Origin: Paenibacillus sp. UBA6285 | Lineage (GTDB): Bacteria > Bacillota > Bacilli > Paenibacillales > Paenibacillaceae | DNA: 6,398 nt | Reading direction: 5' to 3' | Assembly (NCBI GenBank): GCA_002438345.1 | Contig: DJUJ01000100.1 | Coordinates: forward strand, 23,277-29,674 | In this document: one piece after another, positions 1 through 6,398 of the stretch | Layout of the letters: each line of letters begins with the position of its first letter | Position numbering within the stretch: the first letter of the stretch is position 1 | The notes under the pieces: generated by a model | The model's database searches: none | Told to the model about the DNA's origin: nothing | The model's input: only the letters and a program-made list of their open reading frames with translations | Translations under genes and position numbers: made by a program

Positions 1-2760
1 ATTGTGATGGCTGCAGGCGCTACATATTATGTAGATACGAATGGAAGTGATGCCAACGACGGGATATCTTTAAGTACGCCGTTCCAAACGATTGGTCGCG
101 CCGCTCAAGCAGCGACAGCTGGCGATTCGGTGCTCATCCGTGGAGGAACATACAGGGAAACGGTGATCCCGCTACATTCTGGGACGAACGGGAGTGAAAT
201 TACTTACCAAAATTACAATGATGAGAAAGTAATTGTCAGTGGCAATGATGTCGTTACCGGATGGACGCAAGACAGTGGAATCATCTATAAAGCTCCGATG
301 CCATGGAGTTTAGGGGCGGGAAATCAAGTGTTCGTCAATGGAGCATTGATGGATGAAGCTCGTTGGCCTAACCAGACAGGAACGTTACTGAATCCTACAA
401 CATCGTCAGCGGGTACATTTACGAATGCGACCAATATTTACGATACCTCGCTTCCGGGTGGAAATAATTTCTGGAAGGGCGCGACGATTTGGACTACAAG
501 CGGAAGTGCGTGGATTGCTCAAACTTCAACCGTGACGGGGTACGATTCCATTTTAAAGAAGCTGACTATACAGCCTTTAAAGGGTACGGGAACCTATTAT
601 GATCCTAAATCTGGAAATCGGTATTATTTGACTGGTATTAAAGGAGCGTTGGACACCGCAAAAGAATGGTGGTATGATTCCGCGAACGGTCAGCTCTATT
701 TGTGGGCTCCTGGCGGCGGAAATCCGTCTACCCTCATGGTTGAAGCTAAACGGAGAAACAACGCTTTTGATTTATCCGGTAAATCCTACATCAACGTTAA
801 AGGGATACAAATCACTGCTTCCACGATTGTGACGGATAACTCCACAGATCATGTTACGCTGCAGGAGATTGCAGCCAAATACGTTTCACACCATAATTTG
901 AACACCAGCGCCGGAGAACAAGCGAATCTCGGAATTATTCTTAACGGCAGCTATAACGAGATACGCGATAGCGAGATCGCTTATAGCTCGGGCAGTCTTG
1001 TTACGATAAAAGGAACGAATAACAATATCATTAACAGTTATATTCACGACGGCGGCTATGTACCGAACTGGGAAGGTCTCGTCAACCTGCAGGGAGCGAA
1101 CAGCTTGATCAGTCATAATACCGTATCGGATGCCGGGCGTGTGACGGTTTATTTCAGCGGCGGAATGACTGCTAATCAAATCCAATTCAACAATATTTAT
1201 AACGCAGGCTGGCTGACCACGGATTTGGGCATGGTTTACGGGCCGAATACAGACGGTCAAAATACGGAAATCCATCACAACTATATTCACGATAATAAAG
1301 CAGCCGCTGCGAATTCAGGAATATATCTGGATAATTATACAAACAATTTTATTTTGCATCATAATGTCGTGTGGAACAACGAAGGCATTCGATTGAATAC
1401 ACCGTCTAATTACAATCTTGTATATAACAATACCGTATGGTCCAATACGTCTCTAGTCGGAGCGTGGGGAGATGTTTTCGCTCAAGATATGTATGGCGAC
1501 AAAATATACAATAATATCATCAAAGGTGTGGATACTGTAACCGCAGCCAACGCAGAACATGGGTTTAATTTGACCAGTTCACCGGGATTTGTAGATGAAG
1601 CGAACGCCAATTACCGTTTGTTGTCTACATCGGCGGCCAAGGATTCAGGCAAGGTGATTCCGGGGATTACCGATGGATACACAGGAAGCGCTCCGGACAT
1701 TGGAGCTTACGAATATGGGAGTGAGGACTGGACTGCAGGTCACAATTTTGCAAGTCCACCAAGTCCGACATATACAAGACCGGATACACCTCAAATGAAT
1801 CGGATGGTCAACGGTGGCTTTGAATGGGGCAATCTGAGCAGTTGGACGACAACGGATGGCGGAAACGCCGTGGTTGTTGCCGACAATCATTGGGGAAAAG
1901 CAGCCAATGCGGGAATGTCGAGATCGCAATTCAATGGTGTAAAGCTTAGCGGCAGCGTGGATGGGATCGCGAAAACCATTACAGGCCTTGAGCCTGACAC
2001 GAATTATATCGCGGGAGCGTGGCTGCGTTCACCCGCGAGCGAAAACGCGGTTCTCGGCGTGACGGACTTCGGTGATACAGAGGTCAGTGCTTCTTCAAAC
2101 AGTTCAACTTGGACTTTTGTGAAGGTGAAATTCAAGACAGGTCCATCGCAAACGAGCGCCAAAATCTTTTTAAAAAAGACTTCCACAACGGGGGAAGCAT
2201 ACGTGGATGATGCGGGTCTCGTATTGGATCCTTATTATCAATCCATGTATACCTTCGATGGATTCGAAAACGGCCTAGGAAACTGGATCTCTGTCCCAGG
2301 CAAAGGTACGCCATCTCTCAGCAGTGCAAAAGCACACTCAGGAATCTACAGCTACCTTGTAAGCGAGGATATGGATGCGATCCAACAGACGTTCCATTCT
2401 TTGCAAAATAAAGTTGTAACGATGTGGTTCTATGATGATGCAAGCGCAACGAACATGCAAGTGGCGGGCTTTGTTGACAACAGTTCGGCAATCCGTGGAA
2501 TCGCGGTCAATACGCCGACCTCTACCACCAAGTATTCGGTCCGTCTAGACGGAACATATACTGCAACTTCTGTAAGCAGAACGACAGGTTGGCACGAACT
2601 GAAGTGGGATTACACTTCGGGTACGAAAGTCGATATGTATATTGACGGAGTACTGGTTGCTTCACCGACGGGCGGAACAAGCTTTAATCGCATTGTTATC
2701 GGTGACTCCTGGTCTGGAAATACGACGACGACTTACTTTGATGATATTTTTATTCAATAG
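1..2760 (+). CDS. Secreted right-handed parallel beta-helix protein with two C-terminal beta-sandwich modules, 5'-truncated
   Basis: Probably an extracellular polysaccharide-active enzyme (lyase or glycoside hydrolase) of unknown specificity. The frame is open to the left edge. GTG at 4 and ATG at 7 are in frame, but VMAAGA followed by TYYVDTNGSD looks like the end of a signal peptide and the start of the mature protein, so the true start is probably upstream. Residue numbers count from the GTG. Residues 7-55 match the usual opening of exported beta-helix proteins (DUF1565-like: YYVDTNGSDANDG, then PFQTI and a GDSVLIRGGTYRETV stretch). An inserted region at about 80-250 includes VFVNGALMDEARWPN and WWYDSANGQLYLWAP. 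Residues 255-510 carry repeated Asn-rich coils (HNTVSDAG, FNNIYNAG, HHNYIHDN, HHNVVWNN, YNNTVWSN, YNNIIKG). The helix is closed by SSPGF and PDIGAYEYG (525-572). Residues 600-741 resemble a CBM4/9-type module (VNGGFEWGNLSSW, GLEPDTNYIAGAWLR). Residues 748-918 resemble a LamG/concanavalin-like sandwich (WHELKWDY, VDMYIDGVLV) and end in YFDDIFIQ. There is no cell-wall anchor or SLH domain at the C-terminus. The fold is confident; the reaction is not. Confidence 0.88.
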   Translation: MVMAAGATYYVDTNGSDANDGISLSTPFQTIGRAAQAATAGDSVLIRGGTYRETVIPLHSGTNGSEITYQNYNDEKVIVSGNDVVTGWTQDSGIIYKAPMPWSLGAGNQVFVNGALMDEARWPNQTGTLLNPTTSSAGTFTNATNIYDTSLPGGNNFWKGATIWTTSGSAWIAQTSTVTGYDSILKKLTIQPLKGTGTYYDPKSGNRYYLTGIKGALDTAKEWWYDSANGQLYLWAPGGGNPSTLMVEAKRRNNAFDLSGKSYINVKGIQITASTIVTDNSTDHVTLQEIAAKYVSHHNLNTSAGEQANLGIILNGSYNEIRDSEIAYSSGSLVTIKGTNNNIINSYIHDGGYVPNWEGLVNLQGANSLISHNTVSDAGRVTVYFSGGMTANQIQFNNIYNAGWLTTDLGMVYGPNTDGQNTEIHHNYIHDNKAAAANSGIYLDNYTNNFILHHNVVWNNEGIRLNTPSNYNLVYNNTVWSNTSLVGAWGDVFAQDMYGDKIYNNIIKGVDTVTAANAEHGFNLTSSPGFVDEANANYRLLSTSAAKDSGKVIPGITDGYTGSAPDIGAYEYGSEDWTAGHNFASPPSPTYTRPDTPQMNRMVNGGFEWGNLSSWTTTDGGNAVVVADNHWGKAANAGMSRSQFNGVKLSGSVDGIAKTITGLEPDTNYIAGAWLRSPASENAVLGVTDFGDTEVSASSNSSTWTFVKVKFKTGPSQTSAKIFLKKTSTTGEAYVDDAGLVLDPYYQSMYTFDGFENGLGNWISVPGKGTPSLSSAKAHSGIYSYLVSEDMDAIQQTFHSLQNKVVTMWFYDDASATNMQVAGFVDNSSAIRGIAVNTPTSTTKYSVRLDGTYTATSVSRTTGWHELKWDYTSGTKVDMYIDGVLVASPTGGTSFNRIVIGDSWSGNTTTTYFDDIFIQ

Positions 2761-2776
2761 TTTACTGCAAAATACT

Positions 2777-2805
2777 AGGGGGGCAGATAATTGCTCCCCT
2801 TTTTT
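2777..2805 (+). terminator. Rho-independent terminator of the beta-helix gene
   Basis: A 9-bp stem (2777-2785 AGGGGGGCA with 2792-2800 TGCTCCCCT, one G-T wobble) encloses a 6-base loop (GATAAT). The stem's final T and five more make a run of six T. It begins 16 bases after the TAG stop of the beta-helix gene. Read on the minus strand the same hairpin is followed by AGTATTTTGC, a poor U-tract, so it would end minus-strand transcription weakly at best. Confidence 0.9.
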
Positions 2806-2898
2806 CGTTATAAATTGGTATCAAGAATAGGTGTTCAATATCTGATCTAAAGGAACCTGGATGCAAATATTCGGAGATATGCTATCAAGGTTATAGCT

Positions 2899-5034
2899 TC
2901 ACCCAACCGCACGAACACGGATCAGCACGCTGTCAAAGTCTCCGCCTAATGCTATCGGAATACCAATACTCATCAATCCGCTGCCGCTCATTGTGAATGG
3001 CTCGGCCAACTCTACCTGATAAATTTGATCAGACTGCAAGCCGTTGAGACGGAGCCTTGGCATAAAGTTTCCGAATTGCTGAGAGTGCAAAAATACAAAT
3101 ATAACCGATTCACTTCCATCATCATTCACATATTGTACAGCCGTCGTTGGCTCTGTTCGCGGTGAATGCAAACGGTACTGCTTACCTTGCTGAATCATAG
3201 GCCTTAGTTCTTTATAAAGAGCTACCAGTTCCTTTGCCTCAATAAGCTCTGCATCTGTCCATTTATTCAAATCACCGCCAATACCAAGCGAACCCATCAT
3301 TGCGGAATGGAAACGGTATTTCAACGATACACTTCGATGATTCGCATGGCCAGGAGAATCTGTTACCCAGCACATCATAGACTGGGCTGAATACGTATAT
3401 GAGAATCCCTCTTGTATTTTCAGACGATCAAATGCATCCGTATTATCACTAACCCAAGCTTGGTCAGCATATCGAAGCATACCGAAGTCAACTCTTCCTC
3501 CACCGCTTGAGCATGTTTCAAACGTAACGTCCGGGAAGCAAGTTCTAAGTTCATCCCAAATCTCGTACAAATGCAACACATGTCTAACCCAAAACTCACG
3601 TTGCTCCGGCGCAGGATCATGCAACCCACCTGGCTCACTAATTGCGCGGTTCATATCCCACTTTATAAATTTAATATTATTTTCCTGCAAAAGTTTAGTC
3701 ATAAAATCAAGTATAAATGTCTTTACTTCAGGTTTAGATAAATTAAGCACTAATTGATTTCTGGCCAATGAGCTTTCTCTATTCGGGAAATGATAGATCC
3801 AGTCAGGATGACTACGGTACAATTCACTATCCGGATTAACCATTTCCGGCTCCACCCACAAACCAAAATCCATGCCCAACGTATTGATTCTCTCAATTAA
3901 TTCACCTAATCCATTAGGGAATTTATCAGTATTTACATACCAGTCACCAAGACCAGCCTTATCATGGTTTCGTTTACCAAACCAGCCATCATCAATTATG
4001 AATAGCTCAATACCTATTTCTGCTGCTTTTTGAGCTAGAAACGTTTGCTCCCTGACACTTACATTAAACTCGGTAGCTTCCCAAGAATTATAAAGAATTT
4101 TTCTATACGTGGTCTGCTTACTCGACGGCATAATGTATTTTAACTGATAGCCATGTAGCCTTCGGCTCATACCTCCGAAACCTTCAGCAGTGTAACCACC
4201 AATAAAGGCAGGCGTTTCAAATGTCTCTCCAGCCTTCAAACTCCACTCAAAATCAAAATCGTTAATACCACCGACAATCCGCACATTTCCGAACGCTGTC
4301 TTTTCGGTAGTTATTTTCCAATTTCCGCTCCAAGCCAGTGAACCGAACCACACTGCGCCACTTGTTTCATTGGCTGCCCCATTATCGACAGCAAACCAAG
4401 GATTGGCATGGTGACTCGTAATGCCACGTCTGCTTTCAATTACTTTTTTTCCCTCTGTAATCATACATGATTTAATCTGGAATTCTTCCTGCCACTTCCC
4501 GGTCACATAAACCATTCTATATGCTTCAAGCGCAGGAATTGACCATACTGCAGATTGTGCAATTTCCAGCTGGATAGGCTCAGTTCCCTTATTAGTCAAG
4601 CTTGCTTTACGCTCGATCAAATCAAACTCAGCAATAACTTTATACGTCAAGTTTACATCTAGAGAATAGTAGGCATCCTGCAAGTGGATCTCAAGGATAC
4701 TACCCTCGTCCGACATATCATCCGATACATGTAAACTATAGCTTTTATATTGCAGCTTCAAATCTCTTACACCATCATGAAACTTCACTTTAAGCGCTGG
4801 ATCGGTAAAGCTCAGACCACCCCATGGACTATATTCTTCTCTTTCGCGATCTACTTCCGCATCGAAATGGGAATGGTAATAGGGCTGTAGCAAATGAATA
4901 CAATCTTCAATTTTAACTTTTTCACCCCAATGAGTGTGCAATAATTGACCTTTGTTATCAACTCCAATTCCGTAACACATGTTCTTGGTAGTCAATAAAA
5001 ACAATTGATGTTCTTCATTAACTTGAATAGACAC
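2899..5034 (-). CDS. agaA: GH36 alpha-galactosidase, cytoplasmic
   Basis: Hydrolyses terminal alpha-galactosyl residues from oligosaccharides such as melibiose or raffinose, probably after import by the ABC transporter encoded just upstream. The 711 residues are close to the usual 720-750 of bacterial GH36 enzymes. An N-terminal beta-sandwich (about 1-290, with HWG at 35-37) precedes the (beta/alpha)8 catalytic domain (about 310-620) and a C-terminal beta-sandwich (about 625-711). Family motifs are intact: LYNSWEATEFNV (314-325), FIIDDGWFG (345-353), LWVEPEMVNPDSELY (392-406), FIKWDMNR (456-463) with Asp460 as expected nucleophile, ETCSSGGGRVDFG (506-518), and WVSDNTDAFDRLKIQ (527-541) with Asp530 as expected acid/base. 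There is no signal peptide. The start is GTG: an in-frame TGA lies 12 bases upstream, no start codon lies between, and a GAGGA ribosome site is well placed. The stop is TGA. It is the last gene of the minus-strand unit, 44 bases after the permease. The family is certain; the natural substrate and the symbol (borrowed from Geobacillus homologues) are tentative. An alpha-N-acetylgalactosaminidase activity is a less likely alternative. Confidence 0.96.
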   Translation of the reverse strand: MSIQVNEEHQLFLLTTKNMCYGIGVDNKGQLLHTHWGEKVKIEDCIHLLQPYYHSHFDAEVDREREEYSPWGGLSFTDPALKVKFHDGVRDLKLQYKSYSLHVSDDMSDEGSILEIHLQDAYYSLDVNLTYKVIAEFDLIERKASLTNKGTEPIQLEIAQSAVWSIPALEAYRMVYVTGKWQEEFQIKSCMITEGKKVIESRRGITSHHANPWFAVDNGAANETSGAVWFGSLAWSGNWKITTEKTAFGNVRIVGGINDFDFEWSLKAGETFETPAFIGGYTAEGFGGMSRRLHGYQLKYIMPSSKQTTYRKILYNSWEATEFNVSVREQTFLAQKAAEIGIELFIIDDGWFGKRNHDKAGLGDWYVNTDKFPNGLGELIERINTLGMDFGLWVEPEMVNPDSELYRSHPDWIYHFPNRESSLARNQLVLNLSKPEVKTFILDFMTKLLQENNIKFIKWDMNRAISEPGGLHDPAPEQREFWVRHVLHLYEIWDELRTCFPDVTFETCSSGGGRVDFGMLRYADQAWVSDNTDAFDRLKIQEGFSYTYSAQSMMCWVTDSPGHANHRSVSLKYRFHSAMMGSLGIGGDLNKWTDAELIEAKELVALYKELRPMIQQGKQYRLHSPRTEPTTAVQYVNDDGSESVIFVFLHSQQFGNFMPRLRLNGLQSDQIYQVELAEPFTMSGSGLMSIGIPIALGGDFDSVLIRVRAVG

Positions 5035-5040
5035 GCTACA

Positions 5041-5045
5041 TCCTC
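5041..5045 (-). promoter_or_regulatory. Ribosome binding site of the alpha-galactosidase gene
   Basis: GAGGA on the minus strand lies six bases (TGTAGC) before the GTG start at 5034. This spacing, with the in-frame TGA at 5046-5048, fixes GTG as the start. The ATG that overlaps the site (GAGGATGTAG) is in another frame. Confidence 0.8.
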
Positions 5046-5078
5046 ACTCTTCCTATAATTTGAATTCTCTGTCTAGGT

Positions 5079-5903
5079 TTAGCCTTTAACAGCACCTGCC
5101 GTCATACCTGAAATAATATACTTTTGACCAATCGCGTAAACTATAATAATAGGAAGCAAATTAAGAATCATTGCTGCTGATACCAAATTCCAAGAACTAA
5201 TATACGTACTAAAGTAGTTGTACATTACCATAATCATCCCCCATTTTCCTGATGAATTAAGGAAGTACAATGGAATAACAAAATCATTCCAGCAATTTAA
5301 AAAGTTAATAATAACGGCTGTAACAGTGACCGGCTTTAACAATGGGAAGATAATCTTGTAGAATAATCCCCCTCCTTTACAACCATCAATGACAGCGGCC
5401 TCATCAAGCTCCTTAGGTATACTGCCAATAAAGCCAAAATACAGGAACACAGTAAACGGGATAAAGATTGCGGAATATAGCAAATAAACTCCCGTATATG
5501 TGTTAATAATATTCAATATCTGCATAACCTTCATTGTTGTAACATAGTTCATCGGGGCAACCAGACCAAGCAGAAAGATCGAATAAATAACCATATTGAA
5601 ACGTGATCTATTCCGTGAAATAACAAATGCGGCCATTGATGAAACAATAAGAGTAATTAATGAAGCAGCAGTTGACAAAAATAAGCTATTAAAAAATGAA
5701 GTGTAAATTCGCTTGTCCTTCAATACTTCCACATAGTTGCTGAACTTTATCTCTGTTGGAAGCGCAAGACTCATTGTGGCAGCCTCTGTAACTGATTTGA
5801 CTGAATTTAATAAAACCATCAAAAAAGGAACTAATATAACGAGGCTCAGCACCCATGCGAATACTTCTTTAGTAATGTTCAAATATCGTTTCCGCTTTTT
5901 CAT
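5079..5903 (-). CDS. Carbohydrate ABC transporter permease, MalG/AraQ type (CUT1)
   Basis: One of the two inner-membrane subunits of a CUT1 sugar importer; it would pair with the permease encoded immediately upstream. At 274 residues it is full length for the family. A basic N-terminus (MKKRKRYLN) is followed by about six membrane segments near residues 13-33, 72-96, 105-125, 137-159, 193-213 and 240-258. The cytoplasmic EAA loop, which docks the ATPase, is at 165-190 and reads ELDEAAVIDGCKGGGLFYKI and then IFPLLKP; Cys-Lys-Gly-Gly-Gly after the DG is an unusual variant of the loop. The C-terminus GMTAGAVKG is the typical ending of MalG-like subunits. The ATG overlaps the preceding gene's TAA by one base (TAATG), which points to translational coupling. 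An in-frame TAG six bases upstream fixes this ATG as the start. The sugar cannot be read from the sequence; the neighbouring alpha-galactosidase suggests an alpha-galactoside. Confidence 0.95.
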   Translation of the reverse strand: MKKRKRYLNITKEVFAWVLSLVILVPFLMVLLNSVKSVTEAATMSLALPTEIKFSNYVEVLKDKRIYTSFFNSLFLSTAASLITLIVSSMAAFVISRNRSRFNMVIYSIFLLGLVAPMNYVTTMKVMQILNIINTYTGVYLLYSAIFIPFTVFLYFGFIGSIPKELDEAAVIDGCKGGGLFYKIIFPLLKPVTVTAVIINFLNCWNDFVIPLYFLNSSGKWGMIMVMYNYFSTYISSWNLVSAAMILNLLPIIIVYAIGQKYIISGMTAGAVKG

Positions 5904-6398
5904 TAACTATTCGTTTCCTTTCTTGTAAATATCATAATAATACCAATTGAAATAATTGCTAGGAAGATAAACATAATGACACCTAAAGCGGTGCTATATC
6001 CATAGTTCCCCATTGAGAATTGATTAAAGATCGTAATATTAATAACTTCAGAAAATCTTCCCGGTCCGCCATTTGTTAGAGCAAAAATAACATCAAACAC
6101 TTTTAGACCCGAAATAATACTTAATAACGTATTTATTAAAATGGATGGTGCAATAGAAGGTACAATTATTTTAATAAGTTTATTCCAATAATTAGCTCCA
6201 TCCATATCACTTGCTTCGATTGTTTCCTTCGGCACAGTTTGCAATCCCGCTAAAAAGATAATCATGACAAATCCTGCTGATTTCCAGACTTCAACGCCGA
6301 TAGTCGACCACATTACCCAACTTGGATCCTCCAACCAAGCTTGTGTCCAGGAGCTAAGTCCTATGAATTCAAGAGCATGGTTCAATATACCATTCGCC
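5903..6398 (-). CDS. Carbohydrate ABC transporter permease, MalF/UgpA type (CUT1), N-terminus beyond window
   Basis: The second membrane subunit of the same sugar importer. Only the C-terminal 164 residues are in the window; the family usually has about 290-300, so roughly the first 130 are missing. The frame is open through the right edge and reads ANGILNHALEFIGL there, which matches the conserved 'N-G-hydrophobic-N' periplasmic stretch of MalF-like proteins. The TTG at 6383-6385 is therefore an internal leucine, not a start. Numbered from the window edge, membrane segments lie near 29-52, 81-106 and 135-157. The EAA loop is at 56-80 (PKETIEASDMDGANYWNK, then a LIKIIVP ending), with Ser in place of the second Ala. 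The family signature LTNGGPG is at 107-113. The stop TAA overlaps the ATG of the next permease. This stretch is AT-rich. The substrate-binding lipoprotein gene is expected further upstream, off the window. Confidence 0.93.
   Translation of the reverse strand, partial: ANGILNHALEFIGLSSWTQAWLEDPSWVMWSTIGVEVWKSAGFVMIIFLAGLQTVPKETIEASDMDGANYWNKLIKIIVPSIAPSILINTLLSIISGLKVFDVIFALTNGGPGRFSEVINITIFNQFSMGNYGYSTALGVIMFIFLAIISIGIIMIFTRKETNS
5916..5921 (-). promoter_or_regulatory. Ribosome binding site of the MalG-type permease gene
   Basis: AAAGGA on the minus strand lies inside the 3' end of the upstream permease gene, 12 bases before the ATG at 5903. That is longer than the usual 6-9 bases. Together with the TAATG overlap, it suggests that ribosomes finishing the upstream gene contribute to initiation. 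Confidence 0.55.

Noticed and set aside
4..9. GTG or ATG as the genuine start of the beta-helix gene
   Set aside because: The residues that follow look like the last part of a signal peptide, and no ribosome site can be seen in the three bases before; the start is more likely off the window.
886..2314. Several minus-strand open frames of 60-134 codons inside the beta-helix gene
   Set aside because: They lie wholly within a well-supported gene on the other strand, show no recognisable domains, and overlap one another; they are shadow frames.
2881..2897. Inverted repeat GCTAT/ATAGC just after the alpha-galactosidase stop
   Set aside because: The stem is only 5 bp with three A-T pairs and is not followed by a T-run on the minus strand, so it is not a credible terminator.
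5049..5078. Possible internal promoter for the alpha-galactosidase (TAGACA and ATTATA/TATAGG on the minus strand)
   Set aside because: The -35-like and -10-like hexamers are only 10-12 bases apart, far from the 16-18 needed; the elements look like chance in an AT-rich gap.
6383..6385. TTG as start of the right-hand permease
   Set aside because: The frame stays open to the window edge with family-typical residues before it, and more than 100 N-terminal residues of the family would be missing; it is an internal Leu codon.

Overview
The window looks like part of a Firmicutes genome, most likely Paenibacillus or a close relative. The reasons are low-to-moderate GC with Gram-positive type Shine-Dalgarno sequences, a CUT1-type sugar ABC transporter paired with a GH36 alpha-galactosidase, and a large modular secreted beta-helix protein. 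The genus is an inference from protein style; no rRNA or other marker gene is present.

Layout: two converging transcription units meet near position 2800. The plus strand (1-2760) carries a single large gene that is cut at its 5' end by the window edge. It encodes an apparently exported right-handed parallel beta-helix protein followed by two C-terminal beta-sandwich modules that resemble carbohydrate-binding and concanavalin-like domains. It ends in a strong intrinsic terminator (2777-2805). The minus strand (6398 down to 2899) carries three co-directional genes in transcription order: a sugar ABC permease (first half off the window), a second sugar ABC permease whose start codon overlaps the stop of the first (TAATG), and, 44 bases later, a complete GH36 alpha-galactosidase with a GTG start. 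Only 138 bases lie between the two converging stop codons.

How they may work together: the permeases form the membrane channel of a CUT1 importer for an oligosaccharide. The cytoplasmic alpha-galactosidase would then remove terminal alpha-galactosyl residues from the imported sugar. The substrate-binding lipoprotein and any regulator are expected to the right of the window, and no ATPase gene is visible here; CUT1 systems in Bacillales often share one ATPase encoded elsewhere. The beta-helix protein could act outside the cell on a polysaccharide and so supply the importer, but it is in a separate, opposing transcription unit, so that link is only a hypothesis.

No RNA genes, CRISPR arrays, insertion sequences or phage features were seen. 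Apart from the 138-base convergent gap and the 44-base gap before the alpha-galactosidase, the window is fully coding. I found no convincing sign of a wholly new system; the least understood element is the beta-helix protein.
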